9,631 bases of DNA from Chitinophaga pinensis (GCA_945889235.1 CAMDBK010000095.1:1-9631); one strand, 5' to 3'; counted from the first letter of the stretch, positions 1-7,601 are shown. Notes: generated by a model from the sequence alone, not told the origin. Program-made: numbers and translations.

Positions 1-100
1 AATTACTTCTATCCTTAGTGTAAATAATCAAAACTAAAAAGATGAAATAAGCTCCACCGTATTTATGCACTAACGCTGTTTTGATTTTGTTAAAACTCAA
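1..100 (-). CDS. Possible partial small membrane protein, N-terminal end only (runs off left edge)
   Basis: From a TTG at 100-98 the minus strand stays open for 33 codons to the window edge. The product begins MSFNKIKTALVHKYGG and continues into AYFIFLVLIIYTKDRSN. A basic amphipathic start followed by a hydrophobic stretch of about 12 residues would fit a short membrane protein or one N-terminal membrane segment. There is no ATG in frame: an in-frame TAA lies about 24 nt upstream of the TTG, so the start must be TTG, or GTG ten codons on, or the frame is not coding. The TTG overlaps the TGA stop of a 17-codon ATG frame (150-97), which could couple translation. It lies on the same strand as the radical SAM genes, about 170 nt after the last one. 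No family recognised; the open frame is short enough to be chance. Confidence 0.3.
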   Translation of the reverse strand, partial: MSFNKIKTALVHKYGGAYFIFLVLIIYTKDRSN

Positions 101-271
101 TTCTTCACCACAATCATTGTTTTAGTAATCACTTTTTTTTCATTAAACATTTTAAAGGTATAGTTTTTAATGAGCAGTTGTTAAGTTGGGTGCGATTTTC
201 AGATGAAAATGTTAATGTTTTTTGCACAACATTGAGGTGTTGATATTGCGAGAACAGGAACAAATTTTCAG
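101..271. other. Intergenic region downstream of the radical SAM operon
   Basis: This AT-rich stretch follows the last radical SAM gene. It holds a perfect inverted repeat, ATTTTCA-GA-TGAAAAT (195-210), and a weaker pair, AATGTT/AACATT, close to 212-231. Neither is GC-rich or followed by a clean T run on the minus strand, so no terminator is called. A 17-codon minus-strand ATG frame (150-97) is present but too short to support on its own. Confidence 0.4.
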
Positions 272-1729
272 TTAGTGAGGAGATTGTTGCAGCATGTGAA
301 TTTCAAAATTTTCCACTAAGGCATTTACACTTTTACTATCAAGGGTTGTGTAAAGGATATCAGCAGGAGTTTGAAATACCGACCTATAAAAATTTATTTC
401 TCCGTTACGTTCTTTCAGCAATTGATGTATCTGTTCTAATTTTTTAAAGAGTTGTTCTATGCGGTGTTTTTTCTGTTCTTCGCCTTCATTAAAACCCGCA
501 TAAATGAAGTCGGTCATATTCTTCTCCATAATTTTTTTTGCTTCATCCTCATCTATAGTTTCCGTTTCAGGTATCTGCTGGCGTTCTCTCTCTTCTGCTT
601 CACGCAACCAGTTTTTAATCTGCACATTTACTAAATTGTTATAAATTCCCTGATTATATGCAGCAAGAGAATTAGCCGTTTCAACTTTTGAAAATCTTGT
701 TTCGTGAAGCACGTTGTAAACATTTTTCAACTCTGAGTGAGGCAAGGACCATATAGCCCAATCAGCCGGACGATGAATTGTGTTGAACCAGATGTTTACA
801 TTATGCTTGTTTACAAAACGTATAAACTCAGGCATCTCATGCCAGTTATTGCGCATAGGATTTACCATAACACACATGACCCGGTTGTTGCTTTTGGTAT
901 ATTCTTTAAAAAAATGAAAATGTTCAATCACTCGGTTGAATTTTGCATTTACACGAATAGTTTCATAAATCTCAGGTGTAAGTGAATCAAGTGAAAAATT
1001 GATGTGAATGTTCAAGCGTGATAACCAGTTTTTCACTTTATTATTCACTGTTGTTCCATTTGTAGCAATTACAATTTTTAGTTTTGGATTAAGCTTTTCA
1101 ACTTTTTCAAAAAGTGTAAAAACCAAATCAATAAGAAATGGTTCGCCACCATTAAACCTCAACTCTTTTAAGTGGGGTATAAATTCTTCTAACTGCTCTG
1201 CAAATTTTTTATCATAAGGGCTTTTTAGTGGTGGTAGTTTTTCACGATTTTTACGGATAGAAGAAGAAAGTTCGCCAATGCACATTACACATTCCAGATT
1301 ACAGGTGTTGGATACCTCCAACTCAAGCATTGTAGGGTATTCCCTTATTTCATTTACATCATATGCGCGTGCAAGAACTGAAGTAAAATTTCCGGTTTGC
1401 AGATTTTTAAGACAAACATTGCATTTGTGGGTAAGGTCGTATTTTTTTAGATGGGTTCTGAGTGTTTGAAGTTTCTCACCAAACCAGATATCATGAACTG
1501 ATTTTGCAGGATACGAATCAGGCTCCAAAAAAGTAAGCCAACAGGGAGCACAATCTCCATGCACATTAAAATACATGTTTGAAAAAGGAGCATGACATAT
1601 ATGCTTAGAACCCGGCTTACTGCGCGCAGCATTATAACCTGCAATCATCTCTGAATCAAGCCCTGGTCCTGACGATTTATTAATGGATGAGTATATATTA
1701 CTTAGTAAATTATAAACCTTTTCTTTCAT
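272..1729 (-). CDS. Radical SAM protein with N-terminal twitch-like (half-SPASM) domain, paralogue 1
   Basis: Predicted iron-sulfur enzyme of 485 residues that would cleave S-adenosylmethionine to start radical chemistry; substrate unknown. The core has the SAM-cluster motif C143-NLE-C147-VM-C150, the SAM-binding GGEP at 194-197, and TNGT near 223-226. Before the core lies a module with C45, C63, C103 and C106, which fits the four ligands of one auxiliary [4Fe-4S] cluster, in the pattern C-x-PF ... IWFGE ... LR ... CxxC typical of SPASM/twitch domains, which are normally C-terminal. C60 is an extra cysteine missing from the two paralogues upstream. Residues about 330-485 are charged and helical, including a Glu/Arg-rich stretch near 375-400. 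It is the last and most divergent gene of the presumed operon, 27 nt after its neighbour. The ATG is preceded by an A-rich stretch and no Shine-Dalgarno. The family is clear; the function is not. Confidence 0.9.
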   Translation of the reverse strand: MKEKVYNLLSNIYSSINKSSGPGLDSEMIAGYNAARSKPGSKHICHAPFSNMYFNVHGDCAPCWLTFLEPDSYPAKSVHDIWFGEKLQTLRTHLKKYDLTHKCNVCLKNLQTGNFTSVLARAYDVNEIREYPTMLELEVSNTCNLECVMCIGELSSSIRKNREKLPPLKSPYDKKFAEQLEEFIPHLKELRFNGGEPFLIDLVFTLFEKVEKLNPKLKIVIATNGTTVNNKVKNWLSRLNIHINFSLDSLTPEIYETIRVNAKFNRVIEHFHFFKEYTKSNNRVMCVMVNPMRNNWHEMPEFIRFVNKHNVNIWFNTIHRPADWAIWSLPHSELKNVYNVLHETRFSKVETANSLAAYNQGIYNNLVNVQIKNWLREAEERERQQIPETETIDEDEAKKIMEKNMTDFIYAGFNEGEEQKKHRIEQLFKKLEQIHQLLKERNGEINFYRSVFQTPADILYTTLDSKSVNALVENFEIHMLQQSPH

Positions 1730-1756
1730 TTTATTTTGGCAAAAACAATTTAGTTA

Positions 1757-3226
1757 TCAGTTGCCGAATTGTTTCATAATTTTTGAATACAGTTCCTCTT
1801 CTGACCAATTGCTTACATCTTTTAGCATAAACTTTATTGGTGAAATTGAAAGGTCTTCTAGTATACGTTCTTCAATTTGCGGATTGTTTAATGTTTTAAA
1901 TAATTTTTCCAACCTTTTAATAATTTCTTCATGAGAAACGTTTCCATCTTCAGGTGGCATTGCTCTTAAACTTTCAAACAACTCATTCCAATTCTTATAC
2001 TTAAGATTTTTTGTTTTTACTTGTTTGAATTTTTTCATCTTTCCACTTAACCTGTCTGAAATAATTGCTTCACTGTAATTATCTTTTTGTTCAGAATAAT
2101 CAATGCCGTTTTTATTTTTCTCCTCGTAGTGCTTCAGGTATTTTAAATAGTCTAAAAAGCAATTTTTGTTATGCCTTTCCAATTCTGTTGTATCAGGCAA
2201 TTCAAACGATGAAAGTGTCAAGTGAATTTCATGCAACTTTTCAGAAGGAAGAAAAATGAGTGAAAGATTGAACGGGGCAGTGAGGTAACTATTGAAAAAA
2301 ACTAATTTATGTTTATTGCAAAATTCTATTACTTCAGGAATTTCATCCCAATTGTCACGTTGTGTTGTAAAACTGAGCGACATTGTTTTTCCTCTGCTTT
2401 GTGAGTATTCATTTAAATAATGAAGATTTTCAATTACGGTTTCAAACTTGGCGTTTTTGCGGATGTGCTCATAACGATCTTTTCTTATTGAATCTATAGA
2501 GACTGCAAGCTCAAATTTCCCTTTTTGTAAAAGTTTTTTTACTTTTTGATTTAATATTGTTCCATTTGTTATTATAAAAATATTTATCCAGGGATTCATC
2601 TCCATCATTATATCCCATATTTTATAGTATTGGTCAATTAAGAAAGGTTCTCCACCAAAAAATTTTGCTTCGCGTAAATGGGGAATAAATTCTTTCAGTT
2701 GCTCAACAAACTCATCATTGTATGGCATCGACAGTGGCGGGAGTTTATCTATATTTTTGCGAATGGAGGAGGATGTATTTCCATTGCACATAATGCATTC
2801 TAAATTACAAGAGTTACTTATTTCAAACTCCATTACCCTGGGATAATTTCTTTTTTTATAATCAGAATATTTATCAAATGACTGAGGTTTGAGTCCTGAA
2901 AATTTTTCTTTTTCAAAAAAATACTTACAATGCTGACATCCATAATTTAAGTCATTGTTTTCAAGATAACCCCTTAGTGTTTTTATTTCTTCACCAAACC
3001 AAATTTCACTAATGGAATTTTTCGGGTATTCGCCTACAAGAATATTTCTGTTATACGTGCACGCGTAAACTTTGCCAAGCCAAGAAAACGTTAAACTATT
3101 GAACGGAACATAACAAATCAAGTCTTTAGCCCCACCCGGGCGTACCTGATTATAAGCTCTCAGAATATCTTTATTAACGGGTAAATAAGTTTTATTATTA
3201 AACCGTCTGGTAATAAAATCAAACAT
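1757..3226 (-). CDS. Radical SAM protein with N-terminal twitch-like (half-SPASM) domain, paralogue 2
   Basis: Second member of the tandem trio, 489 residues, predicted cytoplasmic radical SAM enzyme of unknown substrate. The N-terminal module carries C38, C56, C97 and C100 within the blocks CYVPFNSLTFS, GKVYACTYNR and GEYPKNSISEIWFGEE, shared almost word for word with paralogue 3. The radical SAM motif is C140-NLE-C144-IM-C147, followed by SSSIRKN and KLPPL, then GGEPFLI from 191 and a TNGT block. Past about residue 330 comes a lysine- and glutamate-rich region ending in a segment (LEKLFKTL through the C-terminus) that aligns loosely with the ends of both paralogues, so the C-terminal region looks like part of the family. 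The ATG at 3226 directly follows CTAAAAG on the minus strand. The gene sits 52 nt after paralogue 3 and 27 nt before paralogue 1, consistent with one transcript. Confidence 0.9.
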   Translation of the reverse strand: MFDFITRRFNNKTYLPVNKDILRAYNQVRPGGAKDLICYVPFNSLTFSWLGKVYACTYNRNILVGEYPKNSISEIWFGEEIKTLRGYLENNDLNYGCQHCKYFFEKEKFSGLKPQSFDKYSDYKKRNYPRVMEFEISNSCNLECIMCNGNTSSSIRKNIDKLPPLSMPYNDEFVEQLKEFIPHLREAKFFGGEPFLIDQYYKIWDIMMEMNPWINIFIITNGTILNQKVKKLLQKGKFELAVSIDSIRKDRYEHIRKNAKFETVIENLHYLNEYSQSRGKTMSLSFTTQRDNWDEIPEVIEFCNKHKLVFFNSYLTAPFNLSLIFLPSEKLHEIHLTLSSFELPDTTELERHNKNCFLDYLKYLKHYEEKNKNGIDYSEQKDNYSEAIISDRLSGKMKKFKQVKTKNLKYKNWNELFESLRAMPPEDGNVSHEEIIKRLEKLFKTLNNPQIEERILEDLSISPIKFMLKDVSNWSEEELYSKIMKQFGN

Positions 3227-3278
3227 CTTTTAGTAATCTAAAAACAACTGGGTTGAATATGTAATTTGATAATTTTAT

Positions 3279-4787
3279 TTACGACTGAAAAACAACATTA
3301 GGAAGAATAGTATTGGCAAGCTGTTTCAAATCATCAGAATTAGTATTATTTAAGTCGCTAAGTGTTTTAGCCATGTCTGTTTTAAGCATCATCCCAAATA
3401 ATTTTTTTTGATTTTCGGGTTCAAACTGTTCCATTATTTTATCCAGTTTTTCAGTTAACTCATTCATGTTATATGAAACAGTTTGAATATTCTCTATCAA
3501 ATAGCTATTACATTCTTTAAGAAAAAGTTCACGTGATGCGTCTGATCTTACTTTTATAGTTTTTTCTTCTTCAAATAGTTGTGTATCCTTTGGTTCAACC
3601 CATTCTGCTACAAATTTGTAATCCTGATAACGGGTTTCTTCCGAGTTTTCAAGATAGCGGTCTAAATACTGTTTGTAATCTTCAAAGCAACGGTAATTGT
3701 GTTTTTCTTTTGGTGTTTTTCTTGGTGGTTCAAATTGATTTAGTGAATTTCTGATTTCCAGTATTTTTTCTTTACTAAATTCAAGTATTGAAAATTGTTT
3801 TGGGTTTTCCAGATAACTAATGTATGCATACGCATCTACGCTATTACAAAGGTTAATGTGTTCTGGAAGGTACATCCAATTATCTTTTTGTATAGTGAAA
3901 CTCAATGAAAGATATTTGTCTTTTCTCCTGCATACTTCACTGAAACGGACTATGTTTTCCATCAATGTTTCATATACTACATTCTTCCGTATTTTTTCAA
4001 CTGTTTTCTTGTCCGGAGCATCAATTGAAATAGCTATGTCAAAATTTAATTCATTTACTAATTTTTCTATACTCTTGTTCCAGTGTGTTCCATTTGTTAT
4101 TACAAACAGTTCAAGAGTTGGGTTTAGTTCTCTTATTTTATCCCATATTTTGTAATAGATGGGTATCATAAAAGGCTCACCACCATAAAACTTTGCTTCT
4201 TTTAAAGTAGGTAAATAGGGTTCTAGTTGTTTTACAAAGTTGTCGTCATATGGCGAGGGTAATGGAGGGAGTTTATCTCTATTCCGCCTTATACTTGACG
4301 ATACTTCACCATTACACATTTGACATTCAAGGTTGCATTTGTTATCAACTTCAAATTCAAATACACGAGGAAAATCTGCTGTTGTATTGTTATAATATTT
4401 GTCAAATACAAGTGGGCGAATGTTTGAAAATTTTCCTTTGTCAAAAAAAAATTTACAATGCCTACAACCATACTCAAGGTCGTTATGCGACATGTGCCTG
4501 CGCAATTTCATTGCTTTTTCACCTTCCCAAATTTCTTTAATACTGTTTTCAGGATATTCCCCCAGTATCACATCCCTGTTATAAGAACACACATAAACTT
4601 TACCACCAAATGAGAAAGTAAGACTATTGTAGGGCAAATAGCAAAATATTTGTTTTGGCCCATTGGGTCTGAAATGATTATAACGTGAATATTGTTTTTT
4701 TTCTAATGGTTTATAACCTGCTTCAATAGCCTTGTTATAGTTTTTATCTTCATAAAATTTAGTTTTAATCGCTTCCAAAAAATCCAT
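3279..4787 (-). CDS. Radical SAM protein with N-terminal twitch-like (half-SPASM) domain, paralogue 3 (first gene of operon)
   Basis: First gene of the trio, 502 residues, the same architecture. An extra 10-residue N-terminal extension precedes the twitch-like module with C49, C67, C108 and C111 (CYLPYNSLTFS, GKVYVCSYNR, GEYPENSIKEIW, YGCRHCKFFF). The radical SAM motif is C151-NLE-C155-QM-C158, with SSSIRRNR, KLPPLPSPYD, then GGEPFMI at 202 and TNGT. After about residue 340 the protein turns acidic and helical, with a probable coiled or helical segment (LTEKLDKIMEQFEPENQKK) aligning with the C-terminal ends of the other two. It is closest to paralogue 2, so a duplication order of (2,3) after 1 is likely. 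Transcription would start in the AT-rich divergent region 4788-4945; no clear TAnnTTTG box was found on this strand. Natural substrate unknown: no short Cys- or Gly-rich precursor gene is adjacent. Confidence 0.9.
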   Translation of the reverse strand: MDFLEAIKTKFYEDKNYNKAIEAGYKPLEKKQYSRYNHFRPNGPKQIFCYLPYNSLTFSFGGKVYVCSYNRDVILGEYPENSIKEIWEGEKAMKLRRHMSHNDLEYGCRHCKFFFDKGKFSNIRPLVFDKYYNNTTADFPRVFEFEVDNKCNLECQMCNGEVSSSIRRNRDKLPPLPSPYDDNFVKQLEPYLPTLKEAKFYGGEPFMIPIYYKIWDKIRELNPTLELFVITNGTHWNKSIEKLVNELNFDIAISIDAPDKKTVEKIRKNVVYETLMENIVRFSEVCRRKDKYLSLSFTIQKDNWMYLPEHINLCNSVDAYAYISYLENPKQFSILEFSKEKILEIRNSLNQFEPPRKTPKEKHNYRCFEDYKQYLDRYLENSEETRYQDYKFVAEWVEPKDTQLFEEEKTIKVRSDASRELFLKECNSYLIENIQTVSYNMNELTEKLDKIMEQFEPENQKKLFGMMLKTDMAKTLSDLNNTNSDDLKQLANTILPNVVFQS

Positions 4788-4924
4788 TATTCGCTTGTAT
4801 TTACCGGCTCTAAAATTAATAAATTTAGGTACACCTGAAATTAATTACTTCTTAGATTAGCTGCTATAATAATTTAAAATATTTTAACCTAACTTAATAT
4901 TATTTTAATTATAATTTAATTTTA

Positions 4925-4932
4925 TATCTTTG
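4925..4932 (+). promoter_or_regulatory. Candidate Bacteroidota -7 box (TATCTTTG) for the membrane protein gene
   Basis: TATCTTTG matches TAnnTTTG exactly and ends only 13 nt before the ATG at 4946. If used, the transcript would have a leader of under about 10 nt. No TTG lies 17-23 nt upstream, where the sequence is almost pure A/T, so the -33 element is missing. The rest of the 158-nt divergent region (4788-4945) is very AT-rich and must also hold the start of the radical SAM operon. Confidence 0.5.
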
Positions 4933-4945
4933 TGCAAAAAGCACT

Positions 4946-6403
4946 ATGCCTCAGAGCGAAAATTTTACCTGGAAAAACGATGCCGTTATCAAAGAGGTTT
5001 TTCTAGCAGGTGCAATCTACTTTCTTATTACTACAGTTTACTCCCTTTTTCATTATCAGGAAAAGTTTTTTCTTGATGGATATTCATTGATATTTTATAT
5101 AACAAATTGGCAGTGGTTTCCTCCTCCTGCTCAACGTGAAGTAGTTTATTTACAACAAATTTTGCCTGTATTAGCAACAATTGTCGGGTTGAAAATAAAA
5201 TGGGTGATGATTGCTTATATTCTTAATGTTTACTTGTTATACTTCTTGCTTTTTACAAGCATGGTTGTGATGCTCAAAGACCCTTTGTCAGGTATATTTC
5301 TATTACTGTTGCATTATAAAGGTGACCCTTATAATTATTTTATGATGGTTGAGGAACTACTACCTGGTTGTTGTATGGCAATAATGTTGATTAGTGTTTT
5401 TAGAAATGCAGCATTAATTAATAATAAGTATGTTTTTTATGTAATAGTAGTATTTCTTTTATTTTTTATAGTTCGTTCACATCCCTTATCAATTGTATGT
5501 TTATCGGGAGGATTAGTTCTTTTGTTTTTTACAAATCGTGAATTGTTTGTGTATAAAAGAAAAGACCTTCTGATAGTTGCGCTTGTGGCCGTAAGTCTTT
5601 TAGGCATAAAAATATTGTTATTAAATCCGTATGATTCCACCTATATAAAATCGCATAAAGGGTTTGTTCAATCAGCATTGCAGCTAATTCAACCTGATTA
5701 TTTTTCTGAAATGGTATTTTATCTTTTTTATGCAAGAAAAGTATTTACACTTACTTTTTCAGTAATCTTAATATATCTTTTCCTGAAGAAAAAATATGTA
5801 AATATTATAATCTTTATACTTTTAGTTTCGGCTACTGTTATTCTTTTTAATACCCAAGTTATAGTAACTGATTTCAAGCTTCATACAATTAATTTTTTAA
5901 ATTATGACCGGTGGTCACTGCCAGTCCGATTTATAGTTTTTGCTACGTTTTGTTATATGATTTTGGCTGAAGTACAAAGTTTATTTGCTTTTAGAGCAAT
6001 TAAACTTGGGTTTAATTTTTACTTTTTACTTGGATTTATTCAAGTAACAGAAGCACACGAAGAAAGTATATCCTATATCAAGCAAGCAAACCGAATCATA
6101 GAAAAGTGCAGAAAAAATGGAGTGTCAAAAGCCGCCATAAAACTTGATGAGTTGGACGGCAGTATACCTTTGCATTATAGGTGTTATGAAGATATAATGG
6201 TTCTTTCTGCTTTAAATAATCCTGATTCATGTATTCAAGTTGTTTATATTAATGATGATGTTATTAGCCAAATCAAACAATCGACTCCTGAAGATATTCT
6301 ATTACATGAAGGTGAAAGGCTTTATTGCATAGAAGAGGAAATAAATTCTCATTACTATAGGTTAAGAGAAGAACCATATAGCATTGTTAGGATGGAGGAA
6401 TAA
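4946..6403 (+). CDS. Multi-pass integral membrane protein with soluble C-terminal domain (possibly GT-C-like)
   Basis: Protein of 485 residues, not assigned to a named family. Hydrophobic segments are visible near 16-35, 70-110 (two passes), 113-124, 136-152, 161-176, 180-196, 207-226, 266-300 (two), 326-344 and 352-368, giving roughly ten to twelve passes. After that about 115 polar residues follow (from EAHEESISYIKQ), rich in Glu, Asp and Ile, likely a soluble domain. The first extramembrane loop (DGYSLIFYITNWQWFPPPAQRE) has the acidic and aromatic residues, and a following R...LPVLA-type helix, seen in GT-C lipid-linked glycosyltransferases and O-antigen polymerases; this is a weak resemblance only. 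The start is the only ATG in frame before the first helix, with no Shine-Dalgarno. It is divergent from the radical SAM operon, so shared control is possible but unproven. Transport or another membrane role remains open. Confidence 0.8.
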   Translation: MPQSENFTWKNDAVIKEVFLAGAIYFLITTVYSLFHYQEKFFLDGYSLIFYITNWQWFPPPAQREVVYLQQILPVLATIVGLKIKWVMIAYILNVYLLYFLLFTSMVVMLKDPLSGIFLLLLHYKGDPYNYFMMVEELLPGCCMAIMLISVFRNAALINNKYVFYVIVVFLLFFIVRSHPLSIVCLSGGLVLLFFTNRELFVYKRKDLLIVALVAVSLLGIKILLLNPYDSTYIKSHKGFVQSALQLIQPDYFSEMVFYLFYARKVFTLTFSVILIYLFLKKKYVNIIIFILLVSATVILFNTQVIVTDFKLHTINFLNYDRWSLPVRFIVFATFCYMILAEVQSLFAFRAIKLGFNFYFLLGFIQVTEAHEESISYIKQANRIIEKCRKNGVSKAAIKLDELDGSIPLHYRCYEDIMVLSALNNPDSCIQVVYINDDVISQIKQSTPEDILLHEGERLYCIEEEINSHYYRLREEPYSIVRMEE

Positions 6404-6408
6404 TAAAA

Positions 6409-6444
6409 TTTGTAGTTTTTTAAATGATTCTTCAAATACATTTG
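6409..6444 (+). promoter_or_regulatory. Candidate promoter for crcB (TTTG, 24 nt, TACATTTG)
   Basis: TACATTTG at 6437-6444 is an exact TAnnTTTG box, with TTTG at 6409-6412. The 24-nt spacing is slightly longer than the usual 17-23 nt, which lowers confidence. It starts just after the stop codon of the membrane protein gene, so crcB would have its own transcript with a leader of about 35 nt. No fluoride-riboswitch pattern was recognised in that leader. Confidence 0.4.
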
Positions 6445-6449
6445 AGGAA
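6428..6449. other. 22-nt dyad overlapping the crcB promoter; weak terminator or operator
   Basis: TTCTTCAAAT-AC-ATTTGAGGAA forms ten pairs in RNA, counting one G-U, and is followed by TTTTC. It could end the membrane protein transcript weakly. It also encloses the TACATTTG box, so a dimeric regulator could bind there. The stem is AT-rich and the U run short, so neither role is firm. Confidence 0.4.
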
Positions 6450-6485
6450 TTTTCAGGATAGTGTAAAAAGTAAACAGATTCTATT

Positions 6486-6860
6486 ATGATAAATGCATTA
6501 GCAGTTTTTATTGGCGGTGGTTTTGGATGTTTAGCACGGTTTGGTGTTTCTAATATTGTTGCTTTAACAATAGGTTCTGGGTTTCCTATTGCAACCTTGA
6601 TTTCTAATATTGCAAGTTGCCTTATTCTTGGAACAGGCTATTATTTTTTTCCTGATAAAATGATTGAAAACTCCACATTCAGATTATTATTAATAACCGG
6701 ATTCTGCGGTGGTTTCAGCACCTTTTCAAGCTTTAGTTTCGAAACGATTGAACTATTCCGAAACGGAAATATATTTTATGGAATAGCAAATATCACTGTA
6801 AGTATTATTGCCTGTTTGGCAATAATGTATTTTTTCATTTCTGAAAAAATACAGGGTTAA
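6486..6860 (+). CDS. crcB: Fluoride ion channel CrcB/FluC
   Basis: Small four-helix membrane protein of 124 residues, the usual length for one subunit of the dual-topology dimeric channel that lets fluoride leave the cell and so protects enolase and other targets. Family marks are all present: GGGFGCLARF at 10-19 with Arg18, FPIATLISN with the pore Asn at 41, and GFCGGFSTFSSFSFE at 72-86, holding the phenylalanines F80 and F83 of the fluoride-conducting Phe box and the Gly/Ser/Thr turn that forms the central sodium site. Only one copy is present, so a homodimer is expected. The ATG follows an A/T-rich stretch without Shine-Dalgarno. The TAA at 6858-6860 overlaps the stop codon of the convergent reductase gene. 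Fluoride-responsive control is common for this family, but no riboswitch was seen here. Confidence 0.96.
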   Translation: MINALAVFIGGGFGCLARFGVSNIVALTIGSGFPIATLISNIASCLILGTGYYFFPDKMIENSTFRLLLITGFCGGFSTFSSFSFETIELFRNGNIFYGIANITVSIIACLAIMYFFISEKIQG

Positions 6861-7582
6861 TCATACAACTCAAATTTTATTTCTTTCCGGTCGTATCCCA
6901 TTTTTTGCAGTGTGTCTCGTGCCTGCATAATCATATCTTTCCAGCCGCATATATAGAAAATTGCAGGCTGTTTTTCTGCATATTTTTTTTCATAAACCTG
7001 ATGGACATAACCCTTCTCACCTTTCCATGTATCAGATTGTCGCGAAAGGACAGGAAAGTAGTTGAGGTTTGGATATTTATCAGCTAATTTTTCAAATTCT
7101 TTCCTGTAAAGAATATCCTTTTCAAACCGGCATCCAAAAATCAGATTTATTTTTTTGTCAGCTAAAGTTCCTTTCTTTTCTAAGTCTAAAATCATTGACC
7201 TGAAAGGAGCAATTCCTGTTCCTGTGCAGATGAAACAAATTTCTTTTTGAGTATTCTCGTCCAACGTAAATTTTCCGATAGCTTTTGAGCACTTTACTTT
7301 TGAACCTTTCTTAACTGTTACCCTATCAAAAAGATAATTTGTCCCAAGTCCATCGGGTTTATAGACTATAATAAGTTCAAAAGTATTATTTCCAGAAGGA
7401 TTTGAAGCAATGGAATAACTTCTGTTTGTTACTTTTGAATCAAGCGGCAGGTCAAGCATAACAAACTGTCCAGCCTTAAATGTAAAGTTATCAAATCCGG
7501 TAACTTTGAAGATAAATCTTTTCACCGAATCCGTTTCATCTAAAATGTCGATTACTTCGGAGTCAAAAAATTCGTATGCCAT
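6857..7582 (-). CDS. Ferredoxin/flavodoxin-NADP+ reductase-like FAD oxidoreductase (no ferredoxin domain)
   Basis: Soluble flavoprotein of 241 residues with the two-domain ferredoxin-NADP+ reductase fold. The FAD barrel comes first, with KAGQFVML near 36-43 and the flavin motif RSYS at 54-57. It is followed by the NAD(P) domain with GTGIAPFRS at 121-129, FGCR near 149-152, CGWKDM at 212-217 and the C-terminal FELYD. No 2Fe-2S cysteine domain is attached, so it should pass electrons between NAD(P)H and a separate ferredoxin or flavodoxin. A physiological link to the radical SAM enzymes, which need reduced electron donors, is possible but only inferred. An in-frame TTG two codons upstream (7588) would give 243 residues; the ATG at 7582 is preferred. 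Its stop codon overlaps that of crcB, and a weak box (CACTTTTG, 7602-7609) precedes it. Confidence 0.92.
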   Translation of the reverse strand: MAYEFFDSEVIDILDETDSVKRFIFKVTGFDNFTFKAGQFVMLDLPLDSKVTNRSYSIASNPSGNNTFELIIVYKPDGLGTNYLFDRVTVKKGSKVKCSKAIGKFTLDENTQKEICFICTGTGIAPFRSMILDLEKKGTLADKKINLIFGCRFEKDILYRKEFEKLADKYPNLNYFPVLSRQSDTWKGEKGYVHQVYEKKYAEKQPAIFYICGWKDMIMQARDTLQKMGYDRKEIKFELYD

Positions 7583-7601
7583 TTTCAATTTTTTTAGGGC
7601 A

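Noticed and set aside
3820..4155. 111-codon plus-strand open frame
   Set aside because: It lies opposite the first radical SAM gene, whose cysteine motifs and paralogues prove the coding strand.
4250..4540. 96-codon plus-strand open frame
   Set aside because: Shadow of the CxxxCxxC and twitch-coding region of the same radical SAM gene; its composition reflects the opposite strand.
4788..4945. RiPP precursor peptide gene next to the radical SAM operon
   Set aside because: No short frame with Cys-, Gly- or Ser-rich core was found in this gap, in the gaps between the three genes, or downstream at 1-271.
6404..6485. Fluoride riboswitch upstream of crcB
   Set aside because: The short AT-rich leader lacks the conserved GC-containing pseudoknot pattern of that riboswitch.
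7583..7588. TTG start two codons upstream of the reductase ATG
   Set aside because: ATG at 7582 is in frame and has the more usual A-rich context; two extra residues add nothing conserved.
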